NCBI GenBank assembly: GCA_029449235.1
Contig: JANATG010000007.1
Coordinates: 62,001 to 126,000, forward strand
Length of the DNA: 64,000 bases
Origin: Linnemannia schmuckeri
Taxonomy: Eukaryota; Mortierellomycota; Mortierellomycetes; Mortierellales; Mortierellaceae
Direction of reading: 5' to 3'
The notes under the pieces: model-generated
The model's input: the letters and a program-made list of their open reading frames with translations, nothing else
Told to the model about the DNA's origin: nothing
The model's database searches: none
Shown: positions 11,301-23,372 of the stretch, in pieces
How positions within the stretch are numbered: the stretch's first letter is position 1
How the letters are laid out: every line of letters begins with the position of its first letter
Made by a program: the position numbers and the translations under genes

Positions 11301-14300
11301 GATGCCGCCACAATCTAATAATGAACAAATGAACAAATGACGCATGTTTAGCTTATAACATTCTTCGTCGAATGCTTATGATTAAGAAGGTGAAGCCCTG
11401 CCGAGCCTTACCATTTCGTAGGTCGTGATCAAGACGTCAAACTTGTACAGATTTGGTACAATTTGGCCCTAATTCAATAACAAGCACATAAACACTTTGG
11501 TGGTTAGGATTTAAAATTTTCACACAGGCATGCAAGATCCTGCAAGATGCTCTTTTTAAGCATATATGCGTCGAGTTACTTACCGTGACATCCTTGTAGT
11601 AGTACTCCGTGTCGACAATTAGGTTCCTGGACGGAATATTTCCATGAAAGACGATCACATTCATGTCTGTCCAGGCTTCAAACTCGCGATGCCAATGTGG
11701 GATGGTCGAAAGTGGAGCAATGACGAGAAAGGGTCCGCGGATGTGATAGGTATTGTGAATCTCATTCAAGAACGTCACTGACTGAACTGTCTTGCCCAAC
11801 CCCATCTCGTCGGCCATAATACAAGCCTGCTCGTTGAACCAACAGTCCAGCAACCAGTTGAGGCCTTCCATCTGATACTGACGAAGCTGGTTCCCGTGCT
11901 TAAAAATCGGCGACTCCTTGAGTTTCCGGAATGCGCCTCGAGGCGGACGGGGCAACTGTCGGGCCGCACTCTCGGTGGGATGGATTTTGCGGGAGTAAAA
12001 TTCGTGGACTTTGGTCGGCTCCAGTTCCATGATGTCGTCCTTTTTCTCCCAAGTTGAGCCGTCGTAAGGGGTGTTACACCATTTCACCAAAAAGAAGATT
12101 TGAATCTCGCCATCTGCAGTCGTGAGTTCTCCTTCGTCAATGATGCGGTCGATCTAGTCCATCAAAGGAAGTATTTCAACAGTGCTTGTCAGCACAATGT
12201 AAGGTGACCCAGTTATGATGAGCGTTTACAAGTTGGACACTTCACAAGCATCAGCTTTACCTTGGTGAACGCCGGGTTGAAAAACTCATAGTCGGTCTGC
12301 TGCCCATTCTTCTCCATAAACTTCTTGACTCGATTCTTGCCAAGGTGCTCACCGTCCTCAATCCGCTTCCTTGGCACCCACTCAACATGCAGATAGCTCG
12401 AAAACTAATGAAAATAACATCAACAAAAAAGGCACAGATTAGTCGTTTTCATCTTGGCCGTTATTATAGCCCGTGGTCATCCATTTTCCTTGCACACCTA
12501 CTCCACCGTTTACAAACCTTATGCTTGATCAACAGCTCCTCGGCTCCATTGTTCAACCTCCAGGCAAGAATCTTTTCCAGCGTCTTACTGCCCATGGGAA
12601 CCAACACTGGATCGTAAGGCACCGCCCACCGCGTGGCCGTGCCTCCGGCCTTGACAATGTTCTTCTTCCTGCCCACTGCCTTTTTGACTGGCGGTGGTGT
12701 CTTCCCTTTAAACTCCTGCTCTGATTCTGAGGAGGACGATGATCCAGAAGATGAGGAGGAGGACGAGGAGGATTCGTCTCCCGAACTTGATGACCCCGAG
12801 TCGGAGTCAGAGTCATCGTCGCTGTTGTAGAGCTTTGCTGTCGCCGGTTTCTTGTTCACAGGAGAAATTTGGGGCTTTTGCTGTTGTTTTGATTGTGCTT
12901 GCGTCTGTTGGGGTATAACTTGTTGTTGTTGTTGTTGTTGCTGTTGCGGTATAGATTGTTGATACTGCTGCAAGAAGGCCTGCTCAGAAAACTGTTGTGA
13001 GGGAGGTTGTTGGTAAACTTGTGCAGACGGTGGTTGCGACATGGACGCCTGCTGTTGATGCTGGAGCTGTTGGTTTGCTTGCTTCCGTGTGGTTCCAGTC
13101 GATTTGGCTTTGCCACGTGTTGAGGGTTGCCGTGGAGGTTTGTTGGTTCCTGCTGGTCCCACTATTGGCGATGGAGCCACTGGAGCCACTGGAGCCACTG
13201 GAGCCACTGGTACCGCTGGAGTAATGGGAGCCACGGAAATCAAGGGAGATGATATTGCTGGAGCAACAACTCCGTTCACCAAGGCAGGCTGAGCGACGGG
13301 ACTTGACATGGACGAGTACATACTGGAAAGAGGAGAACCGAGGGGTTGCTGGAGCATTGCCTGATTGTGGGCCAAGGTCTGAGTATGCGCCAAGAACTTT
13401 GCGTGGGCCTGCGCTTGTGCTTGAGCTAGAGCCTGAGCCTGAGCTTGTGCTTGTGCCTGGGCTTGGGCTTGTGTCTTTGCCTTTGCCTGCGCCTGTGCCT
13501 GTGCTTGAGCTTGAGCTTGCGCCTGTGCTTGAGCTTGTGCCTGCGCTTGGGCTTGTGCCTGTGCTTGGGCTTGTGCCTGCGCTTGTGCTTGGAGTTGTGC
13601 CTGTGCCTGTGCTTGCAACTGAGCTTGTGCCTGTGCCTGAGCCTGCGCCTGTGCCTTTGCCTGCGCTTGCATTGTCTGCATCTGGACTTGAGCCTGTAGC
13701 GCTTGGGATTGTGCCAAAGCTTGCGCCTGGGCGCGCAATCGGGCCACATCTGTCGGTGACATGGTCTGGGCGGCCATCTGAAGAGCGTGTGTTTGAGCCT
13801 CGAGCTGTGCTGGTGTGAGTGATGGCGAGGGAAGATGTGCCTGACTGCTGGGTGGCGAGGTCAGATGTGGTTGATCGATCGTGAAGGACGTTGCTGCGGG
13901 GTCGTACTGCATGGGCTGGTTGAATCCGAGAGTTGGGCTGCTGAACTGAACAGGCGCTGCAAAGCCGAGAGCATGCTGCTGCTGCTGTTGCGGTTGTTGT
14001 TGTACAGGGAGTTGTTGTTGTTGTTGTTGCTGTTGTTGCTGTGAAGGATGTTGTGAAGGATGTTGCTGCAGCTGTTGGTGGTGTTGTTGTTGTTGATGCT
14101 GCTGTTGTTGTAGATACAGCTGTTGCTGCTGTTGAAGCTGATATTGTTGCTGTTGACGCTGCTGTTGCAAGAAGATCTGCTGCTGCTGCTGTGGCATCAT
14201 GCTCGGTGAAGGATACTGTTGAGAGGTGAACACCTGCTGCTGGTATTGCTGGACCTGTGGGTATGCTTGCGAAATCTGGTTCTGCTGCTTCTGCTGAGCA

Positions 14301-14353
14301 TGCATTTGTGGGTGTTGGCGTTGTTGTTGTTGGTGCTGCTGTCCGTGTTGTAC

Positions 14354-14386
<33 letters not shown>

Positions 14387-14934
14387 CTGCTGCTGTTGCT
14401 GTTGTTGCAACAGGATCTGGGTCTAATGTGATTCAGTGAATAATCCGCATACTGTTAGTAAGGATCCTAGGTCTCTTCGCTTTTGTTTAGTCTTGTACTC
14501 CCTCTTTCCTTTTGACCTTCTCTAATGAATGTCCATATTTAGGCGAGTCAGCGAAGATTATAAGGCAGCACTCCAAGTAAATTACTGCCTCTGTCACTGT
14601 CAGCTATTGTTATGTACGCGTCGGGTCCAGTAAGACAAGATAGATCCAAGAAGGCGGATCCTAGTATTGTTATATTTTTTTTTTCCAGGATATCCGGAGG
14701 TTCCTGAGGGAATGTGTCTTCCTGGGATGTCCGCTGATGATAATCTTGATGGTTTCAACCTGCTGCTAAAAAAAACTTGTTTCAAAAAAATAGGTTGTTC
14801 CTGAAAATAACAGCACAAGCACAAGAACCCGCGCCTTGCTCTCCGGGATGACCCTGGTGACCTGAAATGAACACACATTAACATCCTTCTTGACCTTTGA
14901 CTTGACTTGCCTGGTAGTTGTAGTGAGGGTTCAT
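5379..14934 (-). CDS. CHD subfamily III (CHD6-9/kismet-like) chromatin remodeler
   Basis: ATP-dependent nucleosome remodeler, predicted nuclear, about 2775 residues. Exons in gene order: 14934-14911, 14422-12518, 12404-12261, 12153-11584, 11468-11412, 11314-11234, 11132-11002, 10894-8095 and 7994-5379; all phases close. Intron 1 would be GC-AG (donor CAG|GCAAGT). Domains: Gln-rich and (QA)n N-terminus (to about 600); tandem chromodomains (about 620-735; SYLHVEW and LVKWCNTPYDGSTWE); SNF2 ATPase with DEMGLGKT (about 807) and DEAH (about 920); helicase C with RAGGVGINL and QATARCHRIGQ; SANT/SLIDE-like region (about 1400-1900). Three blocks match the CHD7 tail in order: WWGDLHDRDLMLAIIRYGY, RWTKKDKSDFYRTIVSYGV and LPSWWLAGVHDKPFLEGLA. 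The C-terminus is Lys-rich, then has a long RS-dipeptide domain (about 2500-2660). Subfamily III rather than CHD1 or Mi-2 follows from those blocks. The start exon is the least certain part. Confidence 0.9.
14911..14934 (-). other. Candidate start exon and GC-AG first intron of the CHD gene
   Basis: The large Gln-rich exon has no ATG of its own before its acceptor (TTAG at 14426-14423). The nearest upstream ATG that fits is at 14934; it gives MNPHYNYQ, then CAG|GCAAGT, the standard form of a GC donor, and joins in phase to TQILLQQ. The intron would be 14910-14423 (488 bases). An unseen GT-AG arrangement or a more distant start cannot be excluded. Confidence 0.5.
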
Positions 14935-16984
14935 GGCAGAAGAAGGATTAGGTTGAGTAAAAGTACAGGTGCGTTAAAAGGAAGGGAAGAGAAGGGTGTG
15001 TCCTATTGGCAAGGTGGAGAATGCCGAGAACAAGAACGGGAACGAGTTGATGTTGTTGTTGCGTCTGCACAAGAGCAACAGAAAGGGGTGCCTCCAGAAC
15101 TTGCTTTTGGAGTTGCGGCGAATGGTGGCGCTCGAATATGGTTGATTGGCGTTTGATTGGCCACCGGTTAGTTGCGAGTTGAAGCAGGTTACTGTAATTC
15201 ACGACGAGTGATGGTGGTGGTCGAGAGTTCGTTTTGATGAGAGTGCTATTGACCAGGACGAGAAGTGGGTGAGTGATGCCCTTTATCAGTGAATGTTATG
15301 TGCGTACAACAACAACAACAACCGGTAAGAAAGGGAAAAAAGAAGGGAAAAGAAGGGGCCAGGGAAGGGAAAGGGGTACGAGAAGAAAAAAGGACAAAAG
15401 CGAGAAAAAGAAAAAGAGAGGTTCACTCCAACAGAGGTTGGTTGGTTCGCTTGTTCACTGGGATCTTTTTTTTTCGTTTTAGCAAGGGCATATCTAATGC
15501 TGAGTGGCTGAAGCTGACATGAATGGCCTGTGCTTCAGCTCCCCAGCTTTTTTTTTTTTTTTTTTTTTTTTTTGGCTCGGCAAGCTTTGTCTTTGTGAGC
15601 GGGAGCGGGGCAGGGTGCCTATGTGTATATGCATGATGCAAATCATACCCAGCCCTGAGTGGGACCTCTCTTTCACTGCTCGGAGTGGACTGGAACCAGA
15701 CACACACAACAACCTCTTCCAATTTCATAGCTATGCTTTATCATTCAAACAGCCTTCTTTCCCATGCGTGCTAGGCGCGTATAAAATTGGGAACCTGTAC
15801 CAAAGTCATATTAATCCAGAGGAGCCTCTGTATGTCCTGAGACCTTCCAACCCAGTCAGTCTCATTCAACCTGCTTGGCTTTGACCCGGAGTGAGTGCGT
15901 TGCGAAAAAAGACACTCAACTCAACTCAACTCACTTATCTCCACTTCCATAACCTCTTTTCTTTCCTTCTCGCTTTCTCTCGTTCTCCTCCTCTTCTCTT
16001 CTTTCTCTTTTTCTATTCTTTGGACGCCTCCATCCTCAACTCTCCATCTTCCTTCCCTCCACTCTTCCTTCCCCTCTCTTCCTTACTTGTCCGCCCCATC
16101 CTTTCCTTCTCTTTGCGTCTTTTCTTCCTCCTTCTTGACTATTCATTCCCTACTCATCCTTACCTGATACAATAAAACAATATCTTGAAAAGTATTTCTA
16201 GTTCCAAGATGATGATGATGATGATCGACACTGCTGCGGGGAAGTGGGGGGGATGAAAGAATAAGGGAAAGGGAGGTCTAAAAAAAAATCCTCATCCACA
16301 CAGTTATTTTTGATACCTAAAAAAATCAGCGTGTGCTCTTCTTTTGCGCCGTGTGTGTATGTATTGCAGCAAACGCGATCGTAAAAAATTCTTTATTCCT
16401 GACGATGGGGATGACGATATTTTTATATGCAATCTATGTGAAGACGATATGAGCCTCAGTGGAGAAGAGCGGTTGAGTGTCAATATAGAAGTGAGAGTAA
16501 AAGGAAGAGGAGAGAGAGGAAGAAAAAGGTCAGCAGCTGGCTCTTTGTAAATATGAACGAGGATTTTGAAGGAGGCCCACTGGTGCCTCACTGGTGAACA
16601 GAGGTAGGAGAATTGAGGATGAAAGTGGATAGAAGGGGAGACAGCAGAAGGACACTTTGCCCTGAGCAAAAACCCTTTTTGCACTTCTTTTTCCTGTTCT
16701 TCTTATTGTCTTCAACAGTCGTCGCAGTTGTTTGTGGGAAGGATGAAGAAAGAAGAGATAGAGGCCCCTTCTTTTTTCCTTGAACCCGGCCGAGTGGTGT
16801 AGCCATGAAAACGTTTATGTGGGCCAATGCACTTCCAATGAATCCACTTGATCACAAGCCACACTTCAGGACAAAAAAGGAGGGAGAACTCTAAAAGGTA
16901 CGAAGGCCTGTTGAGAACTGAACACAAGCATCTCTCTCTTTCTCTTACTTTCTCTTCAACCCATTCAACCATCCCTCTCCACAC
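14935..16984. other. Long divergent intergenic region (CHD gene and dynein light chain)
   Basis: Two kilobases between two gene starts, without a convincing gene. It holds a T26 tract (15548-15573), a strongly C/T-biased stretch (about 15930-16150) typical of fungal promoters, a short GAT repeat near 16208-16225, and A/G-rich patches. The open frames here are low-complexity shadows. Confidence 0.6.
15548..15573. repeat. T26 homopolymer
   Basis: 26 T in the spacer upstream of the CHD gene. Confidence 0.9.
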
Positions 16985-17788
16985 ATGGCACCAGAAGAAG
17001 TACGCTGACAAAAATACCGCACAGGAAGAACAGAAAAATTGCGTCAAAGGAAACGACAGACACAAACTCACCACCAACCGACTGCTTTCTCTACTCTTTT
17101 GCAACTCAACAGAAACCCAAGTTTGACGTCAAGGCGGCAACAAAAATCCTTGAGGAGGTACTCAAAATCACGACAGGCTCCCAGCTGGCATTATGATCGA
17201 CATAAGGGCATTGATTGACAAGCTCTGCGCTGACTCACACGCCCTCAAATACTCTTTCTTCCACAACAACACAAACAGGTAGTGAAGAAGGTCCTAAAGG
17301 AGGCCACATACCGGTCAGATCTCGTCCAAGAGTGGCAATCCTCCATTTATCAGGAAGCCATCGCCCGCCTTACTTCTCATCTCAAAGGGGGCACCTTCAA
17401 GTTCATCGGTCCGTCTCGTTTGTCATGCTCGCACTTACAAGCGTCATATCTGAATGCCACATCAGTATCTGTCTCCTAGCAACCCTAACAGAACGCGCAA
17501 TTGTCATACTGCGTCAACATTATCTCCTTTTAGTAACGAGCACGTTCCTGGAATCAGTCGGCGCAGGCATTCACATCTCATCCACCAGTCTTTGGGATGC
17601 AGAGTCCGATGGTATTCTATCTATCTCTCGGTCTAACCATCATCATTCACGCACATATCTCTCAATTCTACCAAAACTGACACACATTCCTTGCACACAA
17701 TGCCAAATGTCAAATAGGAGCGGCTGTCTACCGTTTCGAGAACAAGTCCATGATCGTCATTGTCTACGCTTTTGGATTGTCTGTTTAA
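16985..17788 (+). CDS. Tctex-type dynein light chain (DYNLT1/3-like)
   Basis: 112-residue light chain of cytoplasmic dynein, expected to dimerise and bind the dynein intermediate chain. Five exons: 16985-16999, 17113-17157, 17279-17408, 17534-17611 and 17718-17788. Phases close exactly and the length is normal for the family. The start exon encodes only MAPEE and is followed by GTACGC. The core shows the family pattern: EWQSSIYQEAIARLTSHLK (helix 2), then FKFIVTSTFLESVGAGIHIS, SLWDAESDGAAVYRFENKSM, and IVIVYAFGLSV at the C-terminus. No other gene lies within about 1.9 kb upstream. The main uncertainty is the very short first exon. Confidence 0.88.
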
Positions 17789-18220
17789 AAAAACAACAAC
17801 AATAGAAAGTAAAGAGTAATACCATAAGGATCATTTTTGTCCGCAGACAAAATGGCATGGACATGGACGAGGGTAGTAGTTTGACTTTTTTTCGGTTGTT
17901 TTTATTTTACAAGGGTGGATACAATTGAGCGAAAAACAAAACAGAGAAGAGAAAAGAAAAGAGTAAAAAGTTAGAGTGGGCGCGCACTATGTGAGGCGAA
18001 AAAGCAAAAAAAAAAAAAAAAGAAAAAAGAAAAAAGAAAAAAAGAAAGGCATGAAAAGAAGTAAAAAAGGCGTGACAGGGCATCAGAAGAGTAAGAACAA
18101 ATGAACTGGTCAAATATCCCAATCTCAAAGTGCAAGGAATTCGTTTTCAATATCGAAAATACTGTAAAGGAAAACAGAGGCAAGAGAAAGGCGTTGGCGC
18201 AGAAAGATACAAGACATCAC
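17789..18220. other. Spacer between two convergent genes
   Basis: 3' flanks of the dynein light chain (+) and of the coiled-coil protein (-). It contains A-rich and A/G-rich tracts (about 17980-18060). I see no gene. Confidence 0.6.
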
Positions 18221-20107
18221 TTAGACCATGATGTAGCGTTGGTGTTGCTCGAGCTCGCGAATCTTTTCTAGGAAAGACCGAACATTACTCTCGTTCAACT
18301 CATTCAATCGCAGCTGCCCAAGTCCAGCACTCGAAGACATATCTTCAACTCCGTCAACTTCCATAGCATCCGAATCCAAATCACTCACTCGTCCTGCAGA
18401 TTCAGTGCCACCCAGTAAAGCAGAAGTTGATGATGATGATGACGACGGCGAGCTCGCCATTCCTGCTCCCGCTCCAGTAGCCATTCCTGCTCCCGCTCCA
18501 GTAGCCCCTCCTCTCCCACTCCTACGGCTCGCCGACGAAGATGACGAAAGCTTTCGCACAATATCGACAGCCATCAAACTCATATCCCGAAGCTGACTCT
18601 TCCTGAACTGAATCTCGTCCAGACTCGTCTTCAGGTCCTGTCGACTCATCTGCAATTGTTGGTCGAGCTCCTGCAAGTGCCACGTTGACCGGTTATTGGC
18701 TTCCGTAATCTGTTGCACTGCCTGGTGTAACTCCTTCGCCATCGTGCCTCTCAATTGGTGCTGGGTCTTGAAATCGGCTGTGAACGGCGAGTAGGGCCAC
18801 TTGAACGATTGAAGCGGGTGATCTAACGTAGTATATATATATATATATATATATATCAATAAAACGTAAAGGTATGAGGACGCAGTTGCGAAGGGTAAAG
18901 AGACGCTGAGCTTTCAATGACCAGTTCAAGAAGGCACATTTACCGAGGTCGACCTGGGTATTTTGAAAAGCGAATCGTCCAACGGCAGGAGCATAAGCCA
19001 TGTTCTGAGAAGCCACGGCGGCGGCAGCAGCAGCGGCAGCAGCAGCAGCCTTTTTGGTCATCTTGGGGGTCTTGGGTGCCTTCCCAGAAGCAACACCTCC
19101 TGCATCAGGAGCAGCCGTTGCTCTTTTCTTGTACTTTGTGCCTTTCTTGGGTCCCTTCTTCTTCTTCACCACCTCTCCTGGTACACTTCCAGTAGTATTC
19201 GCATCGCCGGTTGCACCAGCAGCAGGCTATTTTTTAGACATAAACATTTTAATGTCATTGAGAACAAGCAGCAAACAAAAACATTAATTTTCAACTTTCG
19301 TTTGTGGACATTCACGCATGTGAATATGCCATGGTGAAAGCACAGCAAAAGGTTGGCAAGAGAAGCAAAGGGCGTGCCTGAGACAATGAAAAACGAAATT
19401 AAATAAGAATGAAAACTCACATTAGAGGAACCAGAGGCACCCGCCAAAGACTCAGTAGTAGCGTCAATTGCTACCCCTGCAGCCCCTGTTGACGCAATGT
19501 CCCCCGGTGTTGCTGTTGACTCCATTGAGGCGGGCTGTGAAGGGACTTGTGCAGACAAGGAGGCAGCCGTTGCTGGTGGCGTTACGGTGGCGCTGGTCTG
19601 TTGAGCGCGTGGGCTAGATTTCTTTTTGGAGGCACTGGCCTTTGTGGAAGTTGCCGCCGGGGCAGGCACTATTGACCCTGCAGCCCCAGTCTCTCCTTCA
19701 ATACCCTCCATGGTCTCGTCCATATCCTCTTCAACGGCACTGTCATCACCTAATACAAACAAATAAAAACAAACAAACAACGTCAATGAATCTGTTACAC
19801 ACTTGTGGAGTATGATTTGAAGAAAAAGCGCTATCTTTTTTGGGTTGGCATGGTACGAGAGCATAAAAACTCCCAAGTAGGGGTGAGTTGGGGTTGTGCC
19901 ACACGCAAAGGCAAAATAAAAACGTGGTCCGTTCAATGGATGTTCGAGGATAGAGGTTGAGGCTTAAGCAGAGGCAGCGAGATAACTCTTTTTTGAGGGA
20001 GTTGAATGCTTACCGGAACCAGAGCTTCCGTCACTGACTGGCTCAAAGTCGAGATCATCAGCCGAGTCTGAGTCTGAATCGTACTGCATCGACATAAACG
20101 AGGCCAT
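18221..20107 (-). CDS. Uncharacterised acidic/Lys-rich coiled-coil protein
   Basis: 435 residues from four exons: 20107-20014, 19749-19421, 19226-18944 and 18822-18221; all phases close. The N-terminus is acidic (YDSDSDSADDLDFEPVSD). Next come an acidic and then Ala/Thr/Ser-rich linker, a very basic block (VVKKKKGPKKGTKYKKR) with an Ala11 run, and a folded-looking C-terminal region starting at HPLQSFKWPYSPFTADF. That region continues into a helical, Gln-rich coiled coil (about 250-330). A Ser-rich, repeated GAGAGMA linker and a last helix ending HQRYIMV follow. Acidic plus basic tracts suggest a nuclear, chromatin-associated or nucleolar role, but this is only inference. I do not recognise the family. 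A (TA)n microsatellite sits in intron 3 just before the last exon. Confidence 0.75.
18832..18856. repeat. (TA)n microsatellite
   Basis: About 12 TA units inside an intron of the coiled-coil protein gene, close to the 3' splice site on the minus strand. Likely length-polymorphic. Confidence 0.9.
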
Positions 20108-20704
20108 GATAGTTATTGCCTGGTGGTGGGATGGTTGGTCGGTTTGGTTGGATGTGAGCAAGGGTGTTGTGCGTGTGGAGTAAGTAAGGCGGAAAAGGGG
20201 CGAGAAAAGCGAATCGCGTTGGCTAGAGTGAAAGGAGGAGAAGGCGTTGGCTGGAAGAGTTGAATGCGTCAGGTGGAGGAAGAGTGAAAGAGTTTAGAGA
20301 AGGAGAAGGGGGTGGAATGTAGTTGATGAGAGCGTTGGCTTGTCTTTGGCTGTCGAAGAAGTGATTCAAGCAAGGTAAGATAACCAAGGTGCGCTAAAAA
20401 GGAAGGGCCCAGCTCAACAAGGGAGACAGGTTTGCCAGGCCTGAGTTTGATCTCCAGCCACACTTCCTACAGTGCTAGGAAAGGAGACTGAAGGACACGC
20501 ATCAATAAGCACTTCTAAACGTTTTTTTTTTTTTTTAGCCGAGTAAAACTTTAATTGTGATGAATGACTTGGGCGAAGATGAGGGCTGGTGGTGTACAGG
20601 GATGAAAATGCAAATAAAATGACTATGAGGACATAACTAGAACAATAAAGTAGATAGGTAATGAAATGAGAAGGGAAAGTGCAAAGAAGTGAATAAGGAG
20701 CGGT
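20108..20704. other. Spacer between the coiled-coil gene start and the HSF1 3' end
   Basis: Upstream region of the minus-strand coiled-coil gene and 3' region of HSF1, with a T15 tract near 20522-20536. No coding region seen. Confidence 0.6.
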
Positions 20705-23372
20705 TTAGGCAGAGTCGTCAATCAAGTCCTCCAGATACTCATCGCCAACCGTAGACGTCCGTGGTTTGGGAGTCTCGGCCGGTGTTGAAGCGGCAGAGGC
20801 TGGAAGAGTGACAATGGGAATCGGGGTCGTAGAGGAAGGGGCGGGTAACGATGACGTGTTGGAAAATGTCTTGAAAGGTTGCGTCGATAAAGGTATAGCG
20901 TTAATGTTGCTGCTGCTTCGAGGCGTGGAGGCAGAGGACGATGGTGTCACAGGTTCAGACACAATGTGTTGCTGGTCAAGTGCTGGCGTGATCATGTTCA
21001 GATCATCCTGATCCGTGTGAATCAAATCGTCCATGTTGTCGGCCTCCGATCCCAGGGGATCCAGGTATGGGATCTCATTTCCACTGATACCACTCATATC
21101 GCCATACCCAGTGTCAGCTATTAGTTGAACAATATCAAAAACAGTGCAAGGTAAAATGTTAGCCGGAAAACTTACTTTCTGACGCTAGTGCCAAATGTCA
21201 ATAAAAGTATCCATAAACGTACCAAAATTCGCTGAATTTAAATAGGATTCGTCAAAGTTAAAATCGTTGACGTTGAGACCGTGCGCCTCCAATGCCTCGA
21301 TACTCTTCTGCAACTGCTCCATCTCCTGTGCAATTTGATCCACTCCCTTGACCACATTCGCTCCTGCTGGTGTCTGAACAAACGAAGGGGGGAGCGGCGC
21401 TGGCAGATTCTCCTGGGCATTCGCCATTGAGATCGACCTAAGCATATCGTGGTGCAAAGGGCTGATGGCATTGGGCAAAAGTGTTGTTGGGATCGTTAAG
21501 TTTGACCCATCCAGTTTGAAGGGTTGTGCACCAGGAAAGTTCAATCCGGGGAGGGTGCTGAGATAGTCTGTCATCGAACCCTGCGGCTCGCTCGTGACCG
21601 TTGGTGGCGCCAACTTTTTGTTGGGTGCTGTTGACGTTGTTGCAGATGGTGGGGCTGAGGTCGAAGACGCCGATGTTGGAGCCGGAGAAGTGGGTTTTGC
21701 CTGGGCAGACTGGGCGGACTGGCTTGCATTAGCGAGAAGTGCCAGTGTCGCTATGTATGTCGGGAAATTAAGCCAAAGTAAAGAGCCATTTGTGATGGTC
21801 AGAACACCGCATAATATTGCATAAATATAGTATGGCTCAAACGAGAATCAGATATGAGTGCTCACCTGGTGTCATCTCACTAATGTTGAAAGTTGGCTTG
21901 CTGGGTGATCCGCGAGATTCCATGCCAGGTAGAACATAGTCTGCTTCCGACTCGACCATGGAGGCACGCTTTCGCTTGCTTCCCAACAGCTTTGTGACCT
22001 CCTCCTCGTGTTCGCCACCAGAACTCAGTCCGAGTTCATGCTCGTACTCGTCGTCCACATCTCCTTCGGTGATTGTAAGTCTGGGCTTCTTGTTGGGAAC
22101 AATAGCCCTCTTTTTCTCTCCTGAAAAGACACTGGCGAGGAAGCGGAGAATTTTGTCGATGGTGTCCTGTTGACGTTGGTGGCGTTCTCGTGCGGCAATG
22201 GATTCTTGCCAGAGCGATTGGTGATCCCGCTCAATGTTCTTCAAGTCAGACGAGATGGCGATTTGATGCTTTTTGATGGCAGTGACCTCGGAGAGAATAT
22301 GACCCAAATCCATCGTCAGTGCATCTTTGTCCTCGTTTCCGTTTGACGCCTTCTTCCTGGAGACCAAGCAAAGCAAGTCGGGTTGGTTTTTTTGAAAATG
22401 CGGGTTGCTGAACTCCCACTGTTCCGAGTCGGCGTCGGGAAGGAGAACGCCTTGCTGCAAGTGAGGAACCTTGTGGAACCCATACATGTTGAGTTGACGA
22501 ACAAAGGACGAGAAGTTGTTGTGCTTGAAAAACTTTGGCAGCACCTCCTTGGCAAACTCCACGTGCTTGACAACTAAAGAGAGATTATGAAGCAAAATGC
22601 ACGGAGTCAGGTTGTGTGACATATGATGTCCCGGTTCGATTTCAGCCCTGTCAATGCCGATTAGTACTTCGGAGTAATATGCAAAGTTTTTTTACAGCGT
22701 TGGACGATAACGAGCCATTTGCCTGACATAGTTGACGTTGTTCTTACCGATGAAGGAATGGCCATCGTCGGACCACTTGATCAAATTATTAGAAGCCTCG
22801 TCGCCGACCATGCTACGATCGTTAATAAAATATTTTTTTGGCGTTGCAAAAAGAAGTATGGCTAGGGTGAGTAAGTAACAATCAAGGGTTCAATTGGCAA
22901 AAGAACAAGGGTGCAAACCAGACTAGTGGAATAGTAAAGAAACGTACTTGTAGAGTTTGGTCAGGAAGGCGGCAACATTTCCTCGGGCAGTGCTGGAGGG
23001 TCGAGGAAGTTGCTGCATAGAGGAAGGTGAGGCATTATTGGCAGCTCGACTAGAAGAGCCTCTTGAGGTCGAGACGGCATTGCCTCGTCCGTTGATGAGC
23101 ATGTTATTGGCGTTGGGCATGCTCAGACTAGGACCTTGAGGTTGTGCAGGGGTTGTTGCTGATGCAGCAGCAGTACCAGTGGCTGCGATGGTGGTGTTGG
23201 TTGAAGCAGCAGTGGTGGGAGTAGCAATCGCGGTGGTGTTGTTATTGTTATTGTTGTTGGAAGAAGCCCCGGCTTGGATGAGTGCCAAGGCTGTCTCGGG
23301 GACGAAGGTCATGGGGTAGTGTGGTGCGGCGAAGGTTCTTTTGGCTATTCCTATGATTGCTGCTGGGGACAT
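20705..23372 (-). CDS. HSF1: Heat shock transcription factor, HSF1 type
   Basis: 715 residues from six exons: 23372-22948, 22812-22748, 22573-21866, 21750-21223, 21184-21176 (only 9 bases) and 21117-20705; the sum is exactly in frame. The N-terminus has an Asn run and Ala/Thr linker. The DNA-binding domain (about 133-240) is split by two introns and shows NVAAFLTKLYNMVGDEASN, IKWSDDGHSFIVVKHVEF and the recognition-helix signature FFKHNNFSSFVRQLNMYGF. A hydrophobic-repeat trimerisation coiled coil follows (about 275-330), then a basic KKPRL patch, an acidic stretch and a Ser/Pro/Thr-rich activation region. It should bind trimers of nTTCn/nGAAn; such an array lies upstream of the Hsp70 gene in this window. 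Start: first ATG in the frame after C/T-rich leader, divergent from the bL27m gene. Confidence 0.92.

Noticed and set aside
13445..13699. Leu/Cys repeat frame opposite the CHD (QA)n tract
   Set aside because: Antisense translation of the Gln-Ala repeat, not a separate gene.
15930..16175. Long plus-strand reading frames of Ser/Leu/Phe-rich protein
   Set aside because: Pure C/T-rich promoter-type sequence; several frames are open at once because of composition.
22574..22747. GGTTCGATTTC box inside an HSF1 intron as a tRNA T-arm
   Set aside because: No matching acceptor stem or D- and anticodon arms can be folded around it.
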